Source: an uncultured Muribaculaceae bacterium | GTDB lineage: Bacteria > Bacteroidota > Bacteroidia > Bacteroidales > Muribaculaceae | Assembly (NCBI GenBank): GCA_910585285.1 | Contig: CAJUDL010000072.1 | Coordinates: 1 to 11,356 of the forward strand | Direction of reading: 5' to 3' | Length of the DNA stretch: 11,356 bases | In this document: in pieces, positions 6,147 to 11,356 of the stretch | Numbering within the stretch: the stretch's first letter is position 1 | Layout of the letters: each line of letters opens with the position of its first letter | Notes under the pieces: model-generated | Told to the model about the DNA's origin: nothing | Databases searched by the model: none | Seen by the model: the letters and a program-made list of their open reading frames with translations, nothing else | Program-made: the position numbers and the translations under genes

Positions 6147-6875
6147 TAATTTATCCTGAATTGTAGAATAGATGTTTCTCAAACTCTCATCGGTTAATTC
6201 GAGACGATCGGAAGCATACGCCATCTGTTCTCCGGCACGAGCAAGAGCCTTCATTCCCGCTTCAAATGCCAACTGCTCCTCCTCTGTCAGTTCGGGGATG
6301 GTTTCGGAAGTGATGGTAGCCTTGACAACCGCCCGATGCGGTTGAGATTTTATACCCTTCCCGATTGAATTATTCTTTCGAGTGAAACTATCAACATCCT
6401 CGGCAACCTCTTTACCCTCCAGCTCAGCAACCGGCTCCGATAAGTTTATATTCGTGTCAACAGTATCGCTATAGGAGGACGAAGCCAATTGATTCGGAAC
6501 GTGGGCAGTATCCGTCTTGACACCGGTAGAGAAAGGAGCAAGCATAAAGAACGCAATAACCGCCGCGGCTGCCGCAAAAGAGGCAATTGAGATCCGGGGA
6601 AAGCGTTTGCGGCGTAAAGATGTGCCGGCAACGGTCCTTGTAATCGGCGCATTATCAACCGCCTCCATGATCTTTTCCTGAAGATCTGCAGGAGGCATGG
6701 CATATTTCGAAGTATCGCTCAAGGCTGCAAACATCCGGCGGTCCGCCTCCATATCTTGCGGAATATTTTCTCCGGAATTGAAAAATTCAGAGAGTATATC
6801 CTCTTCTTCCTGAGAAGAAGTGCCTTCATAGAATTTTTCAAGAAGATCCTTTATATATTTTTCATCCATATCCAT
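6141..6875 (-). CDS. Single-pass membrane protein, putative anti-sigma factor
   Basis: A 244-residue protein encoded just after an ECF sigma gene, the usual position of its antagonist. Residues 1-75 are acidic and helical (DEKYIKDLLEKFYEGTSS, EEEDILSEFF, MFAAL, LQEKIMEAV), like the short sigma-binding region of Bacteroidetes anti-sigma factors. A basic stretch LRRKRFPR (87-94) precedes one membrane helix (about 95-114, ISIASFAAAAAVIAFFMLAP), giving an N-in, C-out topology. The 130-residue periplasmic part is polar, with a helical tail (EEEQLAFEAGMKALARAGEQ onward) rich in Ala and Glu. I see no Zn-binding HxxxCxxC motif and no FecR domain. The sigma-antagonist role is inferred from architecture and position. 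Start is at Met1; Met3 is also possible. Confidence 0.72.
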   Translation of the reverse strand: MDMDEKYIKDLLEKFYEGTSSQEEEDILSEFFNSGENIPQDMEADRRMFAALSDTSKYAMPPADLQEKIMEAVDNAPITRTVAGTSLRRKRFPRISIASFAAAAAVIAFFMLAPFSTGVKTDTAHVPNQLASSSYSDTVDTNINLSEPVAELEGKEVAEDVDSFTRKNNSIGKGIKSQPHRAVVKATITSETIPELTEEEQLAFEAGMKALARAGEQMAYASDRLELTDESLRNIYSTIQDKLK

Positions 6876-6889
6876 TGCAATAATTATTT

Positions 6890-7077
6890 ATTTAAGTTTC
6901 GCAAGCTTCAACTTAAAGTTTAAGAGTTTATAAGTTTAAAAGTTTAACTGGTTTGACTGGTTTGACTCGGTTTGAACTCTCTACTAATATCGCGGTAAAC
7001 CAATAAACTTATAAACTGCGCATAGCGCAAATAAACTTATAAACTTCAACTTTACGCTTGCGAAAGTTGAATTATTT
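6890..7077 (-). repeat. Palindromic intergenic repeat, full copy B
   Basis: Second copy of the element described at 5968-6146, filling the 197-bp gap between the sigma stop codon (7076-7078) and the anti-sigma-like start. Arms are 6890-6940 and 7002-7077. The 61-nt centre is unrelated to that of copy A and contains a short tandem repeat (CTGGTTTGA twice, then CTCGGTTTGA; 6948-6975). On the minus strand the hairpin TTCAACTTTCGC/GCGTAAAGTTGAA follows immediately after the sigma coding region. Confidence 0.85.
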
Positions 7078-7558
7078 AGTAAAAAAATGAACGGAGTCTG
7101 CGTCTGCCGCGACTGAGGATCTGTCGCGCATTTGCGGGTGTGACTCCCAACACTTCCGCTATGTCGTCAGCCGAACTGCCTGCATAAGCACTCATTTCAA
7201 CTGCCTTTCGTTCTTTCTCCGGCAGGCATTGGAGCGTTGCCGTCACCTCATTGAGTTCCAAAGCCTCTTCCACTCCGCTCTTTTCGGAAGAAATCTCTCG
7301 CGTTGAATCAAGAGAGACTTTTCTGGAAGATCTTGTGGTTTCCGTGACACATATATTGCGTATCGCCGAGAGGCAGTAAGCCATTGGAGCCTCCGGAAAT
7401 ACTCCCTTGCATATATTCTCCCAGATGCGCAGCATCGCAGTCTGCACTGCATCGGCAGCATCCTCCGGCGAACCGGTGATTGCCATAGCCGCCGCATACA
7501 TTCTCGCGTTGCAAGGAAGAATGTTGTCAGTGAAATATTTTCTCGGAGTTACATCCAT
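7076..7558 (-). CDS. ECF-type RNA polymerase sigma factor (leftward module)
   Basis: A 160-residue sigma-70-family factor of the extracytoplasmic-function group, expected to direct RNA polymerase to its own operon and other targets. The region 2 motif SPEDAADAVQTAMLRIWEN (30-48) and the region 4 helix-turn-helix SADDIAEVLGVTPANARQIL (129-148) followed by SRGRRRLR are clear. I chose the ATG at 7558 because it is preceded by a purine-rich AAAAAGAG and yields a normal N-terminus; the longer frame from 7660 would add 34 residues unlike any sigma factor and run through the promoter. Oddly it carries five Cys (16, 50, 62, 70, 111). It heads an operon with a membrane anti-sigma-like protein and two DUF4252 proteins. 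Targets are unknown. Confidence 0.87.
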   Translation of the reverse strand: MDVTPRKYFTDNILPCNARMYAAAMAITGSPEDAADAVQTAMLRIWENICKGVFPEAPMAYCLSAIRNICVTETTRSSRKVSLDSTREISSEKSGVEEALELNEVTATLQCLPEKERKAVEMSAYAGSSADDIAEVLGVTPANARQILSRGRRRLRSFFY

Positions 7559-7629
7559 CTCTTTTTCGGTTTTAAGTATGACTCGCAAATTAGTTAATGC
7601 ATTAAATAATTTCGATGTCATACTTATCA

Positions 7630-7659
7630 ATAAGACAAATGTAACACAAAAATGTGACA
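7630..7659 (-). promoter_or_regulatory. Candidate promoter of the leftward sigma operon (ECF-like or vegetative)
   Basis: On the minus strand TGTCACATTTTTG (7659-7647) and, 17 nt after TGTCAC, GTCTTAT (7636-7630). An AAC-like -35 with GTC at -10 and this spacing is the usual form of ECF promoters, so it could be autoregulated. A vegetative -7 box TACATTTG (7643-7636) overlaps the same site, and the two possibilities cannot be separated by eye. The leader would be about 65 nt. Confidence 0.45.
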
Positions 7660-7680
7660 CCCCCTCAAAAAAAACGAATC

Positions 7681-7962
7681 AAGTTCGATAAGGTAAAAAG
7701 GGAAAGGGAAGAGGTAAGAAGGAAGCTGACAGAGTCACAAAGTTAGAGTGCTACATATCATCAGACCATTGCGCACCAATTATTTCACATTTAACATTTC
7801 CGAATCAGTCCCTGTGCCTCCGTGTTAATATTTTCGGTAACAATTTGAATCAGACTTCTCCCTTCGCGCCTTGTCGTCAGAATAATTAATTTGGTTCAGA
7901 TTGCTGAGGCGTGCCAATTCACCTTTCCCCTATTACCTATAACCTTTCACCTTATCGAACTT
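7681..7962. repeat. 282-bp element with 14-nt terminal inverted repeats (MITE-like)
   Basis: Bounded by AAGTTCGATAAGGT (7681-7694) and its exact inverse ACCTTATCGAACTT (7949-7962). Just inside are a purine-rich left arm (AAAAAGGGAAAGGGAAGAGG) and a pyrimidine-rich right arm (ACCTTTCCCCTATTACC) that partly mirror each other. The right arm also carries the TGAGGCGTGCCA core (7905-7916) shared with 287-298 downstream of mscL. No ORF is seen inside and no clear target-site duplication outside, so mobility is not shown. Confidence 0.6.
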
Positions 7963-7994
7963 AGCCGATAAATGAAATTTTTTTACCGGGGTGA

Positions 7995-8020
7995 TGCAAG
8001 GTTTTCGATAGTTCGTGATT
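7995..8020 (+). promoter_or_regulatory. Candidate ECF-type promoter of the NigD-like gene
   Basis: TGCAAGGTTTT (7995-8005) followed by TTCGTGATTATAATAG (8012-8027) resembles ECF promoters of Bacteroidetes (TGCAAC-like -35, CGT-containing -10). Spacing is 2-3 nt shorter than in the leftward sigma promoter candidate, so the match is imperfect. No TAnnTTTG box is seen between 7963 and 8054. Confidence 0.3.
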
Positions 8021-8054
8021 ATAATAGGTGAACACTAACATAAAAACATAAATA

Positions 8055-8780
8055 ATGAAATTTAAATTCTTGTATTTACTCGGACTCGCAATGGCGGCTA
8101 CGCCTATGATTCAGTCCTGTTCTGACGACGATGATTCCTCTTTGAACTCTTACACTGCAGTTGTAACTGTCGTGCCTTTATCGGACAATAGTTTTGAGAT
8201 GAACCTGACAAATGAGATCAAGCTCATCCCTACAAACATGACTGCATCACCTTTCAAAGACGAGGAAGTTCGTGCTCTCATAAACTACAACTACGATGAC
8301 GAAACCGAATCATCCTTGCGCAAAGTCACGGTAAACTGGATGGACGGAATACGCACAAAGAAACCCGTAGCCGACAAGGGTGAAGAAAACGATACGGAAT
8401 ACGGCAAAGATTGCATCGAAATTGTAAAAGATTGGGTCACTGTTGCCGAAGATGGTTATCTGACATTAAGAATAAGAACCCAATGGGGACAACCAGGGGC
8501 GAAACATGAAGTCAATCTCGTTAGCGGTGTTAATCCTGAAAACCCATATGAATTTGAGCTGCGTCACAATGCCAACGGCGACACACACGGTGATTTTGGA
8601 GACGCATTGATAGCTTTCAATCTCAACGAATTGATAGAATCCGACGGATCGCCTGTAAAAATAAAGATAAACTGGGAATCATTCAGCGGTCCCAAAAGCA
8701 CGGAATTCGAGCTTCTGATGCGCGAAAACAAAACAGATGCCGACTACTCCGGGATAAATTATTCCGGCAGAATAGATTGA
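8055..8780 (+). CDS. NigD-like lipoprotein
   Basis: A 241-residue lipoprotein of the NigD-like family of Bacteroidales, named after a gene of the nigrescin bacteriocin region of Prevotella nigrescens. The signal MKFKFLYLLGLAMAATPMIQ leads to Cys22, followed by SDDDDSS. The acidic run right after the acylated Cys is the pattern known to export lipoproteins to the cell surface in Bacteroidetes. The N-terminal OB-fold-like domain spans about 30-105. The C-terminal beta-sandwich has the family's best-conserved blocks, IEIVKDWVTVAEDGYLTL (121-138), HEVNLVSGVNPENPYEFELR (151-170) and HNANGD (171-176). The molecular function is not established, and bacteriocin immunity has not been proven for such proteins. 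It precedes the second sigma gene by 126 bp across a strong hairpin, so it may or may not be co-transcribed. Confidence 0.88.
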   Translation: MKFKFLYLLGLAMAATPMIQSCSDDDDSSLNSYTAVVTVVPLSDNSFEMNLTNEIKLIPTNMTASPFKDEEVRALINYNYDDETESSLRKVTVNWMDGIRTKKPVADKGEENDTEYGKDCIEIVKDWVTVAEDGYLTLRIRTQWGQPGAKHEVNLVSGVNPENPYEFELRHNANGDTHGDFGDALIAFNLNELIESDGSPVKIKINWESFSGPKSTEFELLMRENKTDADYSGINYSGRID

Positions 8781-8821
8781 TTCCACCCGACAGCGACAAC
8801 TTAACCTGACATATCTTTAGA

Positions 8822-8868
8822 AACAATTGCAATGCGCCGGAATTAATAAACTCCGGCACATTGCGTTG
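8822..8868 (+). terminator. Long hairpin between NigD-like and sigma genes, possible terminator or attenuator
   Basis: GCAATG, one mismatch, GCCGGA (8829-8841) pairs with TCCGGC, one mismatch, CATTGC (8852-8864) around a 10-nt loop. The stem can extend through ACAA and TTGT to 8822-8868. The following bases are TATAATAC, not a T-run, so it is a weak intrinsic terminator at best. Its position after the NigD-like stop suggests 3'-end formation or partial read-through into the sigma gene. Confidence 0.5.
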
Positions 8869-8906
8869 TATAATACAGCACTCCCCATTGGAAGCTGTGA
8901 ATATCC

Positions 8907-9470
8907 ATGCAGAAAAATAGCGAGGAAATACGCGAAGACAAACTGGCGGAACTGATACGGCAGAACAACCCTGTCGCAATGAGAACGCTGTATAATCGTT
9001 ACGTCCGGTTTCTTACTGCAATCTGCTCACGCTATCTGGATAATGAGGATGATGTCAGCGATGTGCTTCAAGACGCTTTCATAAAAATTTTCTCATCAAT
9101 AGGTAATTTCGTTTACCTCGGAAACGGCTCTCTGAAAAACTGGCTTGCGAAAATCACCATAAACGAAACGCTCAGATTCATCAAACTCAAAGGACGACTT
9201 GATTTTGTGTCTATTGACGATGAATACCTGAATATTGAAAACGAAGAACCGGAAATAGACGATGTCCCTCTTTCCGTCATACAAGACATGATACGCGAGT
9301 TGCCTCCCGGATACCGCACAATTTTCAATCTCTATGTTTTCGAAGAAAAATCTCATAAGGAGATCGCCTCTATCCTGAACATAAAAGAAAGCACTTCTGC
9401 CTCACAGCTACACAGAGCAAAAGCAATTCTGGCAGACAGGATCCGAAAGTTTCAAACTCTAACTCACTAA
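8907..9470 (+). CDS. ECF-type RNA polymerase sigma factor (rightward module)
   Basis: A 187-residue sigma-70-family protein of the extracytoplasmic-function group, more typical of Bacteroidetes than the one in the leftward module. Region 2 spans about 22-96, with NPVAMRTLYNRYVRFLTAIC, DDVSDVLQDAFIKIFSSI (48-65) as the core-binding motif, and NWLAKITINETLRFIK (78-93). An acidic linker, YLNIENEEPEIDDVP, follows. Region 4 spans about 122-178, with ELPPGYRTIFNLYVFEEKSH and the helix-turn-helix KEIASILNIKESTSASQLHR (151-170). It presumably acts with the membrane protein encoded 5 nt downstream, which begins with an anti-sigma-like segment. The ATG at 8907 lacks a strong Shine-Dalgarno sequence, as is usual in this phylum, but gives the standard N-terminus. 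Its target promoters are not known. Confidence 0.93.
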   Translation: MQKNSEEIREDKLAELIRQNNPVAMRTLYNRYVRFLTAICSRYLDNEDDVSDVLQDAFIKIFSSIGNFVYLGNGSLKNWLAKITINETLRFIKLKGRLDFVSIDDEYLNIENEEPEIDDVPLSVIQDMIRELPPGYRTIFNLYVFEEKSHKEIASILNIKESTSASQLHRAKAILADRIRKFQTLTH

Positions 9471-9475
9471 GCAAG

Positions 9476-10708
9476 ATGAAAGAAAAATGGCTCAAAGATT
9501 TACATGACCGGATGGCTGACTACGAACAGGATGCCCCCGATATGCTGTGGGAGAATATCGAGAGCAGACTGATTCAGAACGGCACCCTTAAGAATAGTCG
9601 TCATGGATTCCGTTTATGGAAGCCCCTGACTGCCGCAGCCATACTTCTGTTGATTGCCTCTGTCGCCGTGACATTCTTCTTAAACAACGAAGACTTGAAT
9701 ACTCCGGACAAACCCGTTTTAGCCGAATCATCCACAGCAACCCGCGATAATCATTCTGCTTTCAAGCAGACGGAACCGATAAAGGATACTCCCACTCTAC
9801 GCACATATGCAAAACGGCACACAGCTTCTGTGTCCGCCAACATTCCAAAAACACAGGTTATATCCGACACTATCATAAATGCCGACATTGAAAATCATCC
9901 CGTTGCTTCCAAAAGGAATTCAACTGAAAATTCGGAGACGAAACCGACCTCTCCCCTCTATCCCCATGAATACTCGGAAAGATATCATGACAATGTTGCA
10001 TATAATTCCCCGCATAGCACCCGACAGAAACGCTTTTCTTTCGGAGTGTTCGCATCCGGAATGCCTGACCATTCATCAACAGCCACTACCACTACCCCCT
10101 TTGCAGCCAGCCTCGGTGCCGACAACGCCAACTGGAAAGGTGATCCACAAACGGGAATAATGCTATTCAACAGGGGTAAAAATACCAAACGTAACGTGCA
10201 CCACAACCTTCCCTTCCGTGCGGGCATCACTTTCGCCTATAAAATCAATAACCGTCTAAGCATTGAAAGCGGATTGTCATATTCAATGCTGTCATCCGAT
10301 TTCACAGAAGGGTCAGAAAGCAACTTTATAAGCACTCAACAGACACTCCATTATTTAGGCATACCCATAAATGTAAGATATAACTTCCTAAGCTGGAACA
10401 GGCTCGATTTCTATGCGAGTGCAGGCGTGATAGCGGAGCAATGCATATCCGCAAAACAAAATACGGATTATGTTCTCGACAACAGGATTGAAAAATCCGA
10501 AACTGAAGATATCGACGAAAAACCGCTTCAGTTTTCCGCCGATATTTCAGCAGGCATCCAGTTCAATTTCTCTTCATTGATAGGAATATATATCGAACCG
10601 GGAGCCGTTTACCATTTCAAGAACCGCTCCGAACTGCAGACCATATATAAAGACCGACCATTCGATTTCAATCTTAACATAGGTTTACGGTTCACATTCA
10701 GCGATTGA
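9476..10708 (+). CDS. Membrane-anchored protein with C-terminal outer-membrane beta-barrel domain, putative sigma regulator
   Basis: A 410-residue protein starting 5 nt after the sigma gene and probably translated with it. Residues 1-46 are cytosolic and charged (MKEKWLKDLHDRMADYEQDAP, DMLWENIESRL), resembling the N-terminus of Bacteroidetes anti-sigma-like proteins. A single membrane helix follows (about 47-69, LWKPLTAAAILLLIASVAVT). A long linker (about 70-185) is rich in Ser, Thr, Asn, Pro and His. From about 186 alternating beta strands appear: RFSFGVFASG, FRAGITFAYKINNRLSIESG, YLGIPINVRYNF, LDFYASAGVIAEQ, FSADISAGIQFNF, GIYIEPGAVYHF and FNLNIGLRFTF. This pattern and the YLGIPINVRY motif fit the PorT/OMP_b-brl family of outer-membrane barrels. 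An inner-membrane helix and an outer-membrane barrel in one chain imply a protein spanning the periplasm. The sigma-regulating role is inferred from context. Confidence 0.8.
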   Translation: MKEKWLKDLHDRMADYEQDAPDMLWENIESRLIQNGTLKNSRHGFRLWKPLTAAAILLLIASVAVTFFLNNEDLNTPDKPVLAESSTATRDNHSAFKQTEPIKDTPTLRTYAKRHTASVSANIPKTQVISDTIINADIENHPVASKRNSTENSETKPTSPLYPHEYSERYHDNVAYNSPHSTRQKRFSFGVFASGMPDHSSTATTTTPFAASLGADNANWKGDPQTGIMLFNRGKNTKRNVHHNLPFRAGITFAYKINNRLSIESGLSYSMLSSDFTEGSESNFISTQQTLHYLGIPINVRYNFLSWNRLDFYASAGVIAEQCISAKQNTDYVLDNRIEKSETEDIDEKPLQFSADISAGIQFNFSSLIGIYIEPGAVYHFKNRSELQTIYKDRPFDFNLNIGLRFTFSD

Positions 10709-10745
10709 CTCCAATGTCTAAGAAACTGTTTGGATTTAACACTCT

Positions 10746-11356
10746 CTAAATCTTCTTTATGGAGAAGACGCGTGAATTGAGTTTATTCAGTGTGAAGAGA
10801 GGAAGACCAACCGTCATCAGGTATTCCCCTGAATATTCTCCCACCTTGCTGTCATTGCCATCCGTGCGGTCGATCTCGGTCACGGCATAACGGGCAGAGG
10901 GAACAAGACCGTTAAGCTTCACGTTTGACTCGGATTTTGATATTACCGGACGATAACGCGGATAAATATCGAATGTGAAGAGCACGGCGTCACCATCGTT
11001 CTTCCCTACATACATGGTTGCCGCATGCTGTCCCTCATAGGGAGACACAAGACGATACTGGTCACCCTCGAGAATCACAGGTTTCAGTGCATTGTAGTTT
11101 TTGATGGCACGGCGGCAGTAGTCTGCCTCTTCTTTGGTCAGGTCATCAAGTTTCAGGTCGAAGCCAAGCTTACCCATCATGGCAACATTTGTGCGAAATT
11201 TGACAGGAGTCGAACGGTTCCATGTAGTCACGTGCGCACAGAGTGTCTTGGCAGGGAAAATTTGCGAAAAACCCCACTGAATGTAAAGACGCTCGATCGG
11301 GTCCGTATTGTCGCTGGGCCAGAACTCAGTGAAATATTTGAGACCTTCATAATCGG
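10746..11356 (-). CDS. Alpha-galactosidase, glycoside hydrolase family 36, C-terminal part
   Basis: The reading frame is open from the right edge to the TAG at 10746-10748, giving 202 residues; the N-terminal part lies outside the window. The internal GTG at 11231 is not the start, because in-frame coding continues through DYEGLKYFTEFWPSDNTDP, IERLYIQWGFSQIFPAKTL and CAHVTTWN upstream of it. That block is characteristic of GH36 alpha-galactosidases (melibiases): the SDNTD motif carries the family's acid/base Asp, and the following CAHVT and MGKLGFDLKL segments are conserved. The nucleophile motif lies beyond the edge. After about MGKLGFD the chain continues with the C-terminal beta domain (YRLVSPYEG, VLFTFDIYPRYRPVI, YAVTEIDR, GEYLMTVGLPLFTLNKLNSRVF). 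It would remove terminal alpha-1,6-galactose from oligosaccharides. It converges on the barrel gene with 37 bp between and no obvious terminator. Confidence 0.92.
   Translation of the reverse strand, partial: DYEGLKYFTEFWPSDNTDPIERLYIQWGFSQIFPAKTLCAHVTTWNRSTPVKFRTNVAMMGKLGFDLKLDDLTKEEADYCRRAIKNYNALKPVILEGDQYRLVSPYEGQHAATMYVGKNDGDAVLFTFDIYPRYRPVISKSESNVKLNGLVPSARYAVTEIDRTDGNDSKVGEYSGEYLMTVGLPLFTLNKLNSRVFSIKKI

Larger units (their letters stand above)
7559..8054. other. Divergent intergenic region between the two sigma modules
   Basis: No credible gene in this 496-bp stretch. It contains the leftward sigma promoter candidate (7630-7659), the 282-bp inverted-repeat element (7681-7962) and the NigD-like leader and promoter (about 7980-8054). 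Around 7808-7825 it also holds the GTCCCTGTGCCTCCGTGTTA motif, a short repetitive type of sequence I associate with intergenic DNA of several bacterial groups. Confidence 0.6.

Noticed and set aside
3942..7077. CRISPR array suggested by repeated AT-rich units
   Set aside because: The units are few, irregularly spaced, placed at gene starts and internally palindromic, with no regular spacers and no cas genes.
7559..7660. N-terminal extension of the leftward sigma factor to 194 residues
   Set aside because: The extension would be translated from the promoter region and does not resemble sigma region 1 or 2; the ATG at 7558 gives a normal ECF sigma.
7661..7980. Target-site duplication flanking the 282-bp element
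   Set aside because: The bases outside the two terminal repeats (CGAATC and AGCCGA) do not match as a direct repeat.
10709..10745. GTCTAAGAAACTGTTTGGAT between the barrel gene and the GH36 gene as a possible insertion-sequence end
   Set aside because: It resembles sequences I associate with intergenic repeats in Bacteroidales, but no partner inverted repeat or hairpin is present here, so nothing can be supported.
11229..11231. GTG start of a 161-residue protein at the right edge
   Set aside because: The frame is open to the window edge and the upstream residues match GH36 alpha-galactosidase, so the GTG is an internal Val codon.

Overview
The window looks like chromosomal DNA from a member of the Bacteroidales, plausibly a Muribaculaceae- or Bacteroides-like gut commensal. 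This rests on sequence features: lipoproteins whose acylated Cys is followed by acidic residues (SDDDD), a NigD-like lipoprotein, tandem DUF4252 proteins beside an ECF sigma factor, an outer-membrane barrel of the PorT-like type, weak or absent Shine-Dalgarno sites, and promoter candidates of the TTTG-N19-TAnnTTTG type. No database search was possible, so the taxonomic call is inference.

Layout. The left edge (1-70, minus) is the first 23 codons of a transposase that resembles IS1182-family proteins; a plus-strand terminator lies behind it. Next are mscL (346-786, minus) with its own terminator, and a highly codon-biased gapA (1148-2155, plus). gapA ends in a near-perfect bidirectional terminator that it shares with a convergent gene for an AAA-ATPase-like/PD-(D/E)XK protein (2253-3839, minus). 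A secreted GH53 endo-beta-1,4-galactanase (3982-5022, plus) follows, and its 3' end overlaps the next convergent operon by 29 bp.

The most distinctive region is 5-10.7 kb, where two ECF sigma modules lie back to back. The leftward module runs ECF sigma (7558-7076), a single-pass anti-sigma-like protein (6875-6141), an exported DUF4252 protein (5954-5478) and a DUF4252 lipoprotein (5473-4994). The rightward module is a NigD-like lipoprotein (8055-8780), a second ECF sigma (8907-9470) and, five bases later, a 410-residue protein. That last protein joins a short cytosolic region and an inner-membrane helix to a C-terminal outer-membrane-type beta-barrel. Both modules look like envelope-sensing systems in which sigma activity is set by a membrane partner; this is inferred from architecture. 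The right edge holds the C-terminal third or so of a GH36 alpha-galactosidase (minus).

The non-coding DNA is also structured. Two copies of a roughly 180-190 bp palindromic repeat fill the two wide gaps of the leftward operon almost exactly from stop codon to start codon, and its 36-nt hairpin motif recurs as the likely 5' leader of the GH53 gene, in the same orientation relative to the gene. A second family (14-nt terminal inverted repeats, polypurine/polypyrimidine arms and a TGAGGCGTGCCA core) forms a 282-bp element between the two sigma modules, with a degenerate half-copy abutting the mscL stop codon. No tRNA, rRNA or CRISPR array was seen.
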